9,684 bases of DNA. Source: Methanoculleus sp. Lineage in GTDB: Archaea; Halobacteriota; Methanomicrobia; Methanomicrobiales; Methanoculleaceae. Each line of letters starts with the position of its first letter. Position 1 is the first letter of the stretch. The translations under genes were made by a program, and so were the position numbers. Shown here piece after piece: positions 1-7,638 of this stretch. The stretch is from NCBI GenBank assembly GCA_028698765.1, contig JAQVVW010000029.1:1-9684 (forward strand), written 5' to 3'. Under the pieces are notes generated by a model. The model saw only the letters and a program-made list of their open reading frames with translations. It made no database searches and had not been told where the DNA came from.

Positions 1-217
1 CCCCTGTTCCTCTCCTGCGGAGGCGGATCTGCCGGACTGGTCTTGTATAACTCAATCCATTTCGTCTGCAACGGGTGACCGCTGCGACAATAATTGTCTG
101 ACTTCCCTGAATAAAGCCATTGTGATACTGTATTTTGCTGTATCGACTGTTTTACATCAATTATTCGGGGAAAAGCCGATATTCTATGGATATCGGTATC
201 CCGGCGACCGGCCGTTC
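1..217. other. Left-edge spacer without a convincing gene
   Basis: This stretch downstream of mutL is AT-rich from about 90 to 190. A short minus-strand frame starts with ATG at 120-118 and ends at TGA (54-52), coding for 22 residues beginning MALFREVRQLL. It has no visible ribosome binding site and no TATA box about 26 bases upstream. The same frame stays open past the TGA to the window edge, and another minus frame is open from about 210 to 1 but has no ATG or GTG. On the plus strand, a frame open from the edge ends at TGA 76-78 and could be the last 25 codons of a convergent gene. I cannot choose between a tiny gene, a broken gene and plain spacer. The only well-supported element is the hairpin at 171-196. 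Confidence 0.4.
171..196 (-). terminator. Probable mutL (mutSL operon) terminator
   Basis: Read on the minus strand, about 20 bases after the mutL stop, a perfect 7-base stem (CCGATAT / ATATCGG, 196-190 and 182-176) encloses a 7-base loop and is followed by C and four T residues (174-171). Its position just after the last gene of the operon supports a terminator. The T-tract is short, so efficiency may be modest. Confidence 0.5.
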
Positions 218-1975
218 TCACCCCCGCCTGAACATCCCGTCGAGTTTGCGCCTGTCGAACGCCACGACCGTCGGCCTCCCGTGGGGGCACGTCCAGGGGG
301 TCTTCGTCCGGGCGAGCTGGGCAAGGAGGCGCTTCTGCTGGTCATGCGTGAGGACGGCGCCGGCCTTCACCGCTCCCCGGCAGGCGACGATGCAGGTGAC
401 CGCCTCGCGCCGGTCGGGGGCGGTCCGGGACTCATCGGCGAGGAGGTCGGCGATCGCCTCCCGGACCGTTCCGGGGTCTTCGACCGCGCCGAGGGCGGCC
501 GGTACCGCCTGGACGGCGAAGGTGTCCCGGCCGAACTCCTCAACGACGAACCCCTCGTCTGCGAGGAGAGGGATCGCGTCCCGGAGCGCAGCGGACTCCT
601 TCGGGGGAAGCGAGACGACGACGGGCGCGATCAGCTCCTGCGACCCGGCCGCCCTGTCGCGCTGCTCCGTGACCTGGTCGTAGAGGATCCGCTCGTGGGC
701 CGCGTGCTGGTCGATGAGGTAGAGGGTGCCGTCGCTCCCCTCCGCCACGATGTAGGTCGTGGCCACCTGTCCGATCGGCTCCATCGCGGGGAGGAGGTTC
801 TCTCCGCCTTCCGTCTCCGTTCGGCGGAGCTGCCTGTCTGAGAGGGTGAGGCTTCGGTGGCCGGCCGTGTAGGATGCCCCGGGGTCGGCGACCGGCGGCG
901 GTGACGGCACCGCTTCGCCCCCCCCCGGAACGATCTGCTGCTGCACCGGCTCGGCCAGGGTCTCGCGTGCGAGGTCGTGCCCGGCGAGCGCCTCCTCCAC
1001 TGCGGCCGCGATCGCCCCCGCGATCTCCCGCTCCCGGGAGAGGCGGACCTCCCGTTTGGTCGGGTGGACGTTGACGTCCACGAGACCGGTGTCGATCGAG
1101 AGTTCGAGGAACGCCACCGGGTAGCGGTCCTTCGGGAGGAGGGTGCCGTAGCCCTCCCGGACGGCGGCGGCTATCTGCCGGGAGGAGATGCTCCTCCCGT
1201 TGATGCTGACGGAGATCTGCGAGGGGTTCCCCCGGCTCTCCGACGGCCGGGAGATGTAGCCGCCGATACGGAGGAACGGGAGCCTTCCCTCGACCGGGAT
1301 GAGCGACCGGGCGAGGTCGGCGCCGTAGAGGCCCGCGACGGTGGTCAGGACTCCGCCCGACCGCTGGGTCGCCATCCGCTCCTTGCCGTTCTGCACCACC
1401 CGGAAGGCGACCCCGCCGTGGGCAAGGGCGAGACTTTCTGCGACCGCGTAGATGTGGGCGAGTTCGGTGTTCCTGCTCTTGAGGAACTTCCTGCGGGCGG
1501 GGGTGTTGTAGAAGAGGCGCTCCACCATGATCGTCGTTCCCTCCGGTGCCCCGACCTCGCTCTCCTCGACGACCTCGCCGCCCCTGACGACAATCCGCGT
1601 CCCGGCGAGCGCTCCCCCTCCCCGCGGGCGGGTGACTATGGTCACCTCCGCGACGGCGGCGATGCTCGCGAGCGCCTCCCCCCGGAACCCGAGGGTGCGG
1701 ATGGCGGAGAGGTCGGCGATATCCCGGATCTTGCTCGTCGCGTGGGGATGGAACGCGAGGATCGCCTCGTCCGCCGTCATGCCCTCCCCGTTGTCGGTCA
1801 CCCGGATCTTCGTGATCCCCGCCATGTCCGAGGAGACGTCGAGGAGGATGCCCGTCGCCCCCGCGTCGATCGCGTTCTCCAGGAGTTCCTTCACCACCGA
1901 TGCCGGCCGGTCCACGACCTCGCCGGCGGCGATCTGGTTCACGGTCTCGGTGTCGAGAACGCGGATCTTCGTCAT
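218..1975 (-). CDS. mutL: DNA mismatch repair protein MutL, endonuclease type
   Basis: MutL couples mismatch recognition by MutS to strand nicking and removal. The 585-residue protein begins with a GHL-family ATPase domain (about 1-200): KELLENAIDAG with Glu30 and Asn34 at the positions of the E. coli catalytic Glu29 and Mg-binding Asn33, DNGEGM, ATSKI, GFRGEAL and FYNTPARRKF. A transducer domain (about 210-320) and a Pro/Gly-rich linker (about 330-390) follow. The C-terminal dimerisation domain carries the metal-dependent endonuclease motifs DQHAAHERILYD (422-433), ACR (Cys532), CPHGRP (from Cys563) and a terminal MFRR. The usual last Glu of the first motif is Asp433. These motifs indicate a nicking MutL, as in organisms without MutH. 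The ATG at 1975 overlaps the mutS TGA (ATGA), and a GGAGAG Shine-Dalgarno at 1989-1984 lies 8 bases upstream, inside mutS. Identity is certain; endonuclease activity is inferred. Confidence 0.97.
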   Translation of the reverse strand: MTKIRVLDTETVNQIAAGEVVDRPASVVKELLENAIDAGATGILLDVSSDMAGITKIRVTDNGEGMTADEAILAFHPHATSKIRDIADLSAIRTLGFRGEALASIAAVAEVTIVTRPRGGGALAGTRIVVRGGEVVEESEVGAPEGTTIMVERLFYNTPARRKFLKSRNTELAHIYAVAESLALAHGGVAFRVVQNGKERMATQRSGGVLTTVAGLYGADLARSLIPVEGRLPFLRIGGYISRPSESRGNPSQISVSINGRSISSRQIAAAVREGYGTLLPKDRYPVAFLELSIDTGLVDVNVHPTKREVRLSREREIAGAIAAAVEEALAGHDLARETLAEPVQQQIVPGGGEAVPSPPPVADPGASYTAGHRSLTLSDRQLRRTETEGGENLLPAMEPIGQVATTYIVAEGSDGTLYLIDQHAAHERILYDQVTEQRDRAAGSQELIAPVVVSLPPKESAALRDAIPLLADEGFVVEEFGRDTFAVQAVPAALGAVEDPGTVREAIADLLADESRTAPDRREAVTCIVACRGAVKAGAVLTHDQQKRLLAQLARTKTPWTCPHGRPTVVAFDRRKLDGMFRRG

Positions 1976-4590
1976 CGCTCTCGCTCTCCGTTCGCGAGCC
2001 TCTGGAGCCTGCAGAGAGCGTTCAGCGCCTCGATAGGTGTCATCTCGTCCGGGTTGAGCCTCTTGAGTTCCCCGACCGCGGGGTTCTCCGCGGCGACCCC
2101 CTCACCCGGGTCGACGAGGAGCATCTGGGTGTAGCGGGGCGCCCGCACCCCGGCCGGGAGTTCCCGTGCCGACGCCTCCTTCAGGAGTTCCATCGCCCGG
2201 TCGGTCACCTTCTTCGGGATGCCGGCAAGGTGGGCGACGTGGACGCCGTAGCTCCGGTCGGTCGCGCCGGGGATGATTTTTCTGAGGAAGACGACATCGG
2301 TTCCGGTATCCTTCACCGCGAAGTGGAAGTTCTTCACCCGTTTGAGCGTTCCTTCGAGGTCGACCAGGTCGTGGAAGTGGGTCGCAAAGAGTGTCCTCGG
2401 CCCCGCGACCGCCTTCCCGTGCAGGAACTCCACCACCGCCCGGGCGATCGAGCACCCATCGAGGGTGCTCGTCCCCCGCCCGATCTCGTCGAGGATGACG
2501 AGGCTTCGTGCCGTCGCGTTGTTTAAGATGTTCGCGAGTTCGAGCATCTCGACCATGAACGTCGACTGCCCGGAGGCGAGGTCGTCGAACGCTCCCACCC
2601 GGGTGAAGACGCGGTCCACGATCCCGACGGTCGCGTGCCGGGCCGGGACGAAACTCCCCATCTGGGCCATGATGCAGCAGAGCGCCACCGCCCGCATGTA
2701 GGTGGACTTGCCGGCCATGTTCGCCCCGGTGATGATCATGATCTGGTCGCCGGCGGAGTCGAGTTCCGTGTCGTTCGGGACGAACGGGGCCGGGAGGTGC
2801 CGCTCCACCACCGGGTGGCGGCCGTCGCGGATGACGATCCGGCCGTTCTCCTCGATCACCGGGCGGGTGTAGCCGTAGCGGGCGGCGACCTCGGCGAGCG
2901 CCGCATAGACGTCGAGGAGCCCCACCGCCCGGGCGGTCGCCTGGAGGCCGGCGACCTCCGCCGCGAGCGTCCGGACGAGTTCGGCGTAGATCTCCGCTTC
3001 GAGGGCGGTAAGGCGCTCTTCGGCGGTCGCGATCATCGCCTCCTTCTCCCGGAGTTCGGGTATCGTGTAGCGTTCGCCGTTCGCGGTCGTCTGCCGCCGC
3101 TCGTACTCCGGCGGCACCAGGGGGAGGTTCGGTCTCGTCACCTCGATGTAGTAGCCGAAGACCCGGTTGTAGCCGACCTTGAGCGACTTTATCCCGGTTC
3201 TCTCCCGCTCCTGCTGCTGGAACTCCGCGATCCAGTCCTTCCCGGACGTCGCGAGGTGCCGGAGTTCGTCAAGTTTCGCGTTGAACCCTTCCCGGATCAT
3301 CCCGCCGGCCACCGCGCGTGCCGGCGGCTCGTCGACGATCGCCCGGCCGATGAGGTCGACGACGGCGGCGTGGTCGCTCATTGCGTCGAGGGCCTCGCGA
3401 ACCAGGGCCGGGGCATCGGCGCCGAAGAGTTCCTTTACGTCCGGGACGGCGGCGAGCGAGTCTCCGAGCGTCGCGAGGTCCCGGGGGCCGGCGTTCCCGT
3501 AGGCGATTCTTCCTGCTATACGCTCGATGTCGGCGAAGTCGCCGAGGGTCGCGCGAAGCGCCTGCCGCTCGAGCGCGTGCAGAACGAACCACTCAACGGC
3601 ATCGAGCCGCGCCTCGATCGCCTCCTTCCCGAGCAGGGGGGCGATCAGGAACGACCGCATCGTCCGGCTCCCCATCGACGTCTCCGTGACGTCGAGCGCG
3701 GACAGCAGGGTGGTTGCGTCGCCCTCGCCCCGGATGCCCGCCGTGATCTCGAGGTTTCTGAGGGTGATCGCGTCGAGCGCCATGTTCCCCGACGGCACCC
3801 GTGTCGCGAGCCCCGAGATGTGGGAGAGCGGCGACTGCTGGGTCTCCTGGGCGTAGAGGAGGGCCGCTCCGGCCGCGGCTATCGCGCCGGGTATCCCCGC
3901 GCACCCGTAGCCGTCGAGCGTCGCCGTCCCGAACTGCCCGCGGAGGTGCTCGTATGCCGCGTCGGTCTCGAAGGCGTCGTCGCGGTAGCGGCTCACCGTC
4001 ACCCCGAGGGCTTCGAGCCGGGCGGGGAGCGCACCTGCAAGGCTTTCGGGGACGATCGCCTCCGTCGGGCGGTAGCGCACGACCTCCGAGACGAGATCGG
4101 CGTAGTCGCGCCCGCCGCTCCCGGAGGAGACGAAGAACTCGCCGGTCGAGACGTCGAGGAACGCGAGCCCGAAGGTCTCTTTCCGGTCGGGGGCGACCGC
4201 CATCAGGTAGTGGGCGCCGGCCGAGGCGAGCATCGATGAGTCGATCAGGGTTCCCGGGGTGATCACCCTCGTCACCTCCCGCTTCACGACGCCTTTCGCG
4301 GTCTTGGGGTCCTCCACCTGGTCGCAGATCACCACCTTGTAGCCTCTCGCCACCAGGCGGGCGATGTAGCCGTCGGCGGCGTGGTGGGGAACGCCCGCGA
4401 GCGGCATCCGGTCGCCGTTCTTGTCCTTGCCCCGGGCCGTCAGGGTGATGTCGAGTTCCCGGGCCACCACGCCGGCGTCCTCGCCGAAGGTCTCGAAGAA
4501 GTCCCCCATCCGGAAGAAGATGACGGCATCGGGGTATTGGGCTTTCGCTGAGTAATACTGCCGCATTGCCGGAGTCGGTCCATCGGTCAT
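1972..4590 (-). CDS. mutS: DNA mismatch repair protein MutS (MutS1 type)
   Basis: MutS is a dimeric ATPase that binds base mismatches and small loops and recruits MutL. The 872-residue length is typical. Domain I opens with GDFFETF, supplying the mismatch-wedging Phe31 and Glu33 of the Phe-X-Glu motif (bacterial form GDFYE), followed by LAGVPHHAADGYI. The connector and lever domains run to about residue 540, with the DNA clamp around 420-500 (including VFGYYIEVTRPN). The ABC-type ATPase domain has Walker A GANMAGKST with Lys628, Walker B LVILDE with Asp701-Glu702, the GRGTST segment and the ATHFHDL switch. The C-terminal tail contains a helical GIPKKVTDRAMELL segment and ends in the LNPDEMTPIEAL region typical of MutS1. 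The start ATG at 4590 is supported by a Shine-Dalgarno 5 bases upstream. mutS is the first gene of a two-gene operon with mutL. The bacterial-type sequence fits the view that Methanomicrobia acquired mutSL from bacteria; this is inference here. Confidence 0.97.
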   Translation of the reverse strand: MTDGPTPAMRQYYSAKAQYPDAVIFFRMGDFFETFGEDAGVVARELDITLTARGKDKNGDRMPLAGVPHHAADGYIARLVARGYKVVICDQVEDPKTAKGVVKREVTRVITPGTLIDSSMLASAGAHYLMAVAPDRKETFGLAFLDVSTGEFFVSSGSGGRDYADLVSEVVRYRPTEAIVPESLAGALPARLEALGVTVSRYRDDAFETDAAYEHLRGQFGTATLDGYGCAGIPGAIAAAGAALLYAQETQQSPLSHISGLATRVPSGNMALDAITLRNLEITAGIRGEGDATTLLSALDVTETSMGSRTMRSFLIAPLLGKEAIEARLDAVEWFVLHALERQALRATLGDFADIERIAGRIAYGNAGPRDLATLGDSLAAVPDVKELFGADAPALVREALDAMSDHAAVVDLIGRAIVDEPPARAVAGGMIREGFNAKLDELRHLATSGKDWIAEFQQQERERTGIKSLKVGYNRVFGYYIEVTRPNLPLVPPEYERRQTTANGERYTIPELREKEAMIATAEERLTALEAEIYAELVRTLAAEVAGLQATARAVGLLDVYAALAEVAARYGYTRPVIEENGRIVIRDGRHPVVERHLPAPFVPNDTELDSAGDQIMIITGANMAGKSTYMRAVALCCIMAQMGSFVPARHATVGIVDRVFTRVGAFDDLASGQSTFMVEMLELANILNNATARSLVILDEIGRGTSTLDGCSIARAVVEFLHGKAVAGPRTLFATHFHDLVDLEGTLKRVKNFHFAVKDTGTDVVFLRKIIPGATDRSYGVHVAHLAGIPKKVTDRAMELLKEASARELPAGVRAPRYTQMLLVDPGEGVAAENPAVGELKRLNPDEMTPIEALNALCRLQRLANGERER

Positions 4591-4593
4591 CGC

Positions 4594-4601
4594 TTCTCCT
4601 T
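4594..4601 (-). promoter_or_regulatory. mutS ribosome binding site
   Basis: AAGGAGAA on the minus strand, with AAGGAG at 4601-4596, ends 5 bases before the ATG at 4590. It fixes the mutS start and implies a leadered mRNA, unlike the leaderless-looking lipoprotein genes in this window. Confidence 0.7.
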
Positions 4602-4686
4602 ATAGAATCCACACGGAGTCACATAAGGATGATGTCCTCTGGAATCGACCGAAACAGGCTCTGATTCACTGCACCATGTGGCGCGC

Positions 4687-4709
4687 CCGGACAAGTTAGA
4701 TACGTCCGG
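4687..4709. promoter_or_regulatory. Inverted repeat over the putative leuC TATA box (candidate operator)
   Basis: CCGGAC (4687-4692) and GTCCGG (4704-4709) are perfect 6-base inverted arms with an 11-base spacer, giving a centre-to-centre distance of 17 bases. The spacer contains the TATA-like GTTAGATA. The arms are thus on one face at roughly 1.6 helical turns and straddle the site where TBP/TFB would bind. A repressor dimer here would block leuC operon transcription. The regulator is unknown; that it is an operator is inference from position and symmetry. Confidence 0.35.
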
Positions 4710-4734
4710 AACGCGTAACAGAACACGATACTGT

Positions 4735-5988
4735 ATGTCGGCGACTATCGCAGAGAAGATATTTTCGCAACGGTGCGGAAGATCCGTCCGCGCAGGAGAG
4801 GTAGTGATGGCACCCGTGGATGCAGCGATGATCCACGACATCACCGGCCCGCTTGCGGTCAGGGTCTTTCGCGCGATGGGTGGAGAACGCGTATTCGATC
4901 CGGAGCGGATCATCATGCTCTTCGACCACCAGATTCCCGCCGACTCGATTCCCGCCGCCGAGAACCACGTCTTCATGCGGGAGTTCGCAAAAGAGCAGGG
5001 GATCCGCAACTACGACCTTCACGAGGGCGTCTGCCACCAGGTCGTGATGGAGAAGGGGCGGGCGGCGCCGGGTGAGATCATTGTCGGGACCGACTCGCAC
5101 ACCTGCACATACGGCGCGGCGGGGGCGTTTGCGACCGGGATCGGTTCGACCGATATGGGGTTCGTCCTGAAGTTCGGGGCGCTCTACTTCAGGGTGCCCG
5201 AGAGCATCCGGATCGAGGTCGGGGGGGCGTTCGGCCGGCGGGTCGGTCCAAAAGACCTCATCCTCTCCCTTGCCGGAGACATCGGCGCGGCCGGGGCGAC
5301 CTACATGGCGCTCGAGTTCACCGGGAGGGCGATGCACGACATGAACATGGCGGGCCGGATGACCTGCGCGAACATGGCGATCGAGATGGGGGCGAAGGCG
5401 GGCATCGTCGAGGTGGATGCAACTACCTGGGACTACGTCGCCGCCCGGCGCGATATCAAGCCGTTCGATCTCGCGGGCGATGTGGATGCGGCATACGCGG
5501 AGCGCCGGCACTACGACGTCACCGACCTTGCCCCGCAGGTCGCCGTCCCGCACAACGTTGACAACGTCGTGGACGTGACGCAGGTCGCCGGGACGAAGGT
5601 CGACCAGGTCTTCATCGGCTCCTGCACGAACGGCCGCTACGAGGATCTCGCCGAGGCGGCCGAGGTGCTCGGGAACGCTGACCGTTTCGCGGACGGTGTA
5701 AGGGTGATCGTCATCCCCGCCTCGCGGACGGAGTACCTCAAGGCCCTCCGGGCGGGGCTGATCGAGCGGTTCGTCGAGGCGGGCGCGCTCGTGGAAGCGC
5801 CCTGCTGCGGCCCCTGCATGGGCGGGGCGTTCGGCCTCCTCGCTCCGGGAGAGGTCTCGCTCTCGACGTCGAACCGGAACTTCCGGGGGAGGCAGGGGAG
5901 CGCTCAGGCATCGGTCTACCTCTCCTCGCCGGCGACGGCGGCGGCGAGCGCCCTCTACGGCGAGATCACCGACCCGAGGGAGGTGTGA
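4735..5988 (+). CDS. leuC: 3-isopropylmalate dehydratase / homoaconitase large subunit
   Basis: This is the catalytic large subunit of an aconitase-family isomerase. With LeuD it interconverts 2-isopropylmalate and 3-isopropylmalate (leucine pathway), or homocitrate and homoisocitrate-type substrates (2-oxosuberate branch of coenzyme B synthesis) in methanogens. The 417-residue protein has the short archaeal-type architecture (bacterial LeuC is about 465). It opens with TIAEKIFS and [19 protein letters not shown], then [10 protein letters not shown]. The three [4Fe-4S] ligands are Cys297 in IGSCTNGR and Cys358 and Cys361 in CCGPCMG. I chose ATG 4735 over an in-frame GTG at 4678 because the protein homology begins here and the extra codons would cover the TATA-like box and inverted repeat. 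No Shine-Dalgarno is visible, so a very short leader is likely. leuD follows 3 bases after the stop. Leucine versus coenzyme B substrate cannot be settled from this subunit. Confidence 0.92.
   Translation: MSATIAEKIFSQRCGRSVRAGEVVMAPVDAAMIHDITGPLAVRVFRAMGGERVFDPERIIMLFDHQIPADSIPAAENHVFMREFAKEQGIRNYDLHEGVCHQVVMEKGRAAPGEIIVGTDSHTCTYGAAGAFATGIGSTDMGFVLKFGALYFRVPESIRIEVGGAFGRRVGPKDLILSLAGDIGAAGATYMALEFTGRAMHDMNMAGRMTCANMAIEMGAKAGIVEVDATTWDYVAARRDIKPFDLAGDVDAAYAERRHYDVTDLAPQVAVPHNVDNVVDVTQVAGTKVDQVFIGSCTNGRYEDLAEAAEVLGNADRFADGVRVIVIPASRTEYLKALRAGLIERFVEAGALVEAPCCGPCMGGAFGLLAPGEVSLSTSNRNFRGRQGSAQASVYLSSPATAAASALYGEITDPREV
5978..5985 (+). promoter_or_regulatory. leuD ribosome binding site
   Basis: GGGAGGTG, a near-perfect Shine-Dalgarno, lies inside the last codons of leuC and ends 6 bases before the leuD ATG at 5992. 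It fixes the leuD start and indicates translation from a leuCD polycistronic mRNA. Confidence 0.75.
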
Positions 5989-5991
5989 ATC

Positions 5992-6483
5992 ATGCGAGTC
6001 TGGAAGTTCGGCGACGATATCGATACGGATGCAATCATACCGGGAAGGTTCCTCACCATCTACGACCCGGCGGAACTCGCGAAGCACGCGTTCGAGGGGA
6101 CGAGGGACGAGTTTGCAAAAGAGGTGCGAGAGGGCGACGTCGTCGTCGGGGGCACCAACTTCGGGTGTGGCTCCTCCCGCGAGCACGCGCCGCTCGCGCT
6201 CCTCGGTGCCGGGGTGAAGGTCGTCGTCGCGAAGTCCTTTGCGCGGATCTTCTACCGGAACGCCGTCAACACCGGGCTCCTGCCCCTGGTCTCTGCCGGA
6301 GCGGAGGGCATCCGGGACGGCGATACCGTGACGGTGGATCTCGCCGGAGGCTACATCGAGGCGAACGGAAAGCGGCTCCCCGTCGAGCCGGTGCCCGGGT
6401 TCATGAAAGAGATCGTCGATGCCGGCGGTCTCGTGGCCTACGCGAAGAACCTGGATGAGGTGAAGACATGCAGCACAGAGTAG
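5992..6483 (+). CDS. leuD: 3-isopropylmalate dehydratase / homoaconitase small subunit
   Basis: This is the small subunit that completes the active site with LeuC and largely sets substrate choice. The 163-residue protein matches the archaeal family length. Visible signatures are [15 protein letters not shown] (4-18), [13 protein letters not shown] (56-68, including the substrate-binding Ser-Ser-Arg), [17 protein letters not shown] and a C-terminal [10 protein letters not shown]. From memory of methanogen small subunits, the mobile loop after IIPG is YLRT in homoaconitases and YLVY or YLVM in isopropylmalate isomerases. Here the aligned residues are FLTI (20-23), matching neither; the REHAPL context is the isopropylmalate-isomerase form. 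The gene starts 3 bases after leuC and its last 16 bases overlap leuB. Isopropylmalate is the likelier substrate, but homoaconitase activity or a dual role remains open. Confidence 0.92.
   Translation: MRVWKFGDDIDTDAIIPGRFLTIYDPAELAKHAFEGTRDEFAKEVREGDVVVGGTNFGCGSSREHAPLALLGAGVKVVVAKSFARIFYRNAVNTGLLPLVSAGAEGIRDGDTVTVDLAGGYIEANGKRLPVEPVPGFMKEIVDAGGLVAYAKNLDEVKTCSTE
6457..6463 (+). promoter_or_regulatory. leuB ribosome binding site
   Basis: GAGGTGA, inside the end of leuD, lies 4 bases before the ATG at 6468 and supports this start despite its 16-base overlap with leuD. Confidence 0.65.
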
Positions 6484-7589
6484 CCGCAATCGGCGGGGAC
6501 GGGATCGGCCCCGAGATCATCGCGGCGGGGAGAGAGGTCATCGACGCCGCAGGCGAGCGGTATGGATTCGATATCGCGTGGACCGACTTCGATATCGGGG
6601 CCGACCGCTACCTCGGCACGGGCGAGCTTCTCACGGAGGCGGATATCGCGGAACTCTCGAAGTTCAAGGCGATCTACTTCGGCGCCATCGGCGACGACCG
6701 GGTGAAGCCCGGGATCCTGGAGAAGGGCATCCTGCTCGCGATCCGGTTCCACTTCGACCAGTTCATCAACCTCCGGCCGATCAAACTCCTCGACGGCGTC
6801 GCGACGCCGCTCGCGAACAAACGCCCGGAGGACATCGACTTCGTCGTCGTCCGGGAGAACACCGAGGACTTCTACGTCGGGATCGGCTCGCGATTCTCCG
6901 GGAAACGCGAGAAAAAGACCCTCGAGGTCGTCCGCGACATCTACAGCGTCAGGTTCGGGCTGGACGTCGAGACCGACGCCGACGAACTCGCCTACCAGAT
7001 CGGCGTCGTCACCCGGGAGGGTGCGGAGCGGGCGATCCGCTACGCCTTCGACCTCGCCGCAGCGAGGGAGAAGAAGGTCACGTCGGTCGACAAGGCAAAC
7101 GTTCTCTCCGACGTCTACGGCCTCTGGCGCGACGTCTTCACGGACGTCGCCGCCGGGTACCCCGACGTCACGACGGAGTTCAACTTCGTCGACGCCGTCA
7201 CGATGTGGTTCGTCAAGAACCCCGAGTGGTTCGACGTCGTCGTCACCCCGAACATGTTCGGCGACATCATCACCGACCTCGGGGCCATGATCCAGGGCGG
7301 GCTCGGCCTCGCCCCCGGCGGGAACATCAACCCGAAGGGCACATCGATGTTTGAGCCGATCCACGGCTCGGCGCCGAAGTACCGGGGCCAGGACGTCGCA
7401 AACCCCCTCGCCACCGTCTGGGCGGGCTCGATGCTCCTCGACCACATCGGCGAGCACGAGGCGGCGGCGGCGGTCCTCCGGGCGATCGAGAAGAGCATCC
7501 TCGACGGATACGTCACCCGGGACATGGGCGGCGCGAAGAAGACGAGCGAGGTCGGGGGCTACCTCGCGGCGCTTGTGAAGACGGTGTAG
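6468..7589 (+). CDS. leuB: Isopropylmalate/homoisocitrate dehydrogenase family protein
   Basis: This is a decarboxylating beta-hydroxyacid dehydrogenase that oxidises the LeuCD product to a 2-oxoacid plus CO2. The 373-residue protein has GGDGIGPE (9-16), substrate-binding Arg93 and Arg103 (the latter in INLRPIK), [11 protein letters not shown] with catalytic Tyr136, DKANVL with Lys209, and FGDIITD with metal-binding Asp266 and Asp270. Leu89-Leu90 occupy the hydrophobic pocket positions of Thermus IPMDH Leu90-Leu91, favouring isopropylmalate. The INLRP and GDI-DLG regions resemble the tartrate/D-malate/IPMDH (TtuC-like) branch. Unusually, the cofactor loop reads [11 protein letters not shown] (Lys304, Tyr305), like NADP-dependent E. 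coli isocitrate dehydrogenase (Lys344, Tyr345), where NAD enzymes have Asp. The gene is last in the operon and is followed at once by a terminator. Operon membership favours leucine or coenzyme B synthesis over tartrate use; the exact substrate is uncertain. Confidence 0.88.
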   Translation: MQHRVAAIGGDGIGPEIIAAGREVIDAAGERYGFDIAWTDFDIGADRYLGTGELLTEADIAELSKFKAIYFGAIGDDRVKPGILEKGILLAIRFHFDQFINLRPIKLLDGVATPLANKRPEDIDFVVVRENTEDFYVGIGSRFSGKREKKTLEVVRDIYSVRFGLDVETDADELAYQIGVVTREGAERAIRYAFDLAAAREKKVTSVDKANVLSDVYGLWRDVFTDVAAGYPDVTTEFNFVDAVTMWFVKNPEWFDVVVTPNMFGDIITDLGAMIQGGLGLAPGGNINPKGTSMFEPIHGSAPKYRGQDVANPLATVWAGSMLLDHIGEHEAAAAVLRAIEKSILDGYVTRDMGGAKKTSEVGGYLAALVKTV

Positions 7590-7611
7590 GGCTGCCGCCC
7601 TTCTTTTTTTT
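7589..7611 (+). terminator. leuCDB operon terminator
   Basis: A GGGC/GCCC stem with a 4-base loop (7589-7600) begins at the last base of the leuB stop and is followed by TTCTTTTTTTT (7601-7611). The long T-tract is the main signal for archaeal termination, so support is good although the stem is short. Confidence 0.65.
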
Positions 7612-7638
7612 ATGGAAAACCGGCCCGGTGCGTCCGGT
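7612..7638 (-). terminator. Terminator of the first lipoprotein-array gene
   Basis: On the minus strand, directly after the stop at 7639, ACCGG (7638-7634) and CCGGT (7623-7619) form a 5-base stem with a 10-base loop followed by TTTT (7619-7616, sharing its first T with the stem end). Together with the plus-strand terminator at 7589-7611 it forms a compact convergent terminator pair. The weak stem keeps confidence moderate. Confidence 0.4.

Larger units (their letters stand above)
4591..4734. promoter_or_regulatory. Divergent promoter region between mutS and leuC
   Basis: These 144 bases separate two divergent operons and must hold both promoters. On the minus strand CCTTATGT (4628-4621) is a weak TATA candidate for mutS; it would start transcription only about 8 bases before the ATG, cutting into the Shine-Dalgarno, so a start further upstream is at least as likely. 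On the plus strand GTTAGATA (4695-4702) resembles the archaeal TATA consensus and would start transcription near 4725, leaving a leader of about 10 bases before leuC with no Shine-Dalgarno. An inverted repeat surrounds this second box. Confidence 0.45.

Noticed and set aside
2635..4239. Long plus-strand open frame (534 codons) inside mutS
   Set aside because: It is antisense to mutS, rich in Arg/Gly/Pro and Glu/Asp as expected for the reverse frame of GC-rich codons, and shows no domain motif.
4678..4734. GTG at 4678 as an upstream start for leuC
   Set aside because: The extra 19 residues have no family similarity and would cover the TATA-like box and inverted repeat; the family N-terminus fits ATG 4735.
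4696..6489. Long minus-strand open frame (597 codons) over leuC-leuD
   Set aside because: Antisense to two clearly real genes; composition is of the reverse-frame type and there is no promoter or ribosome site.
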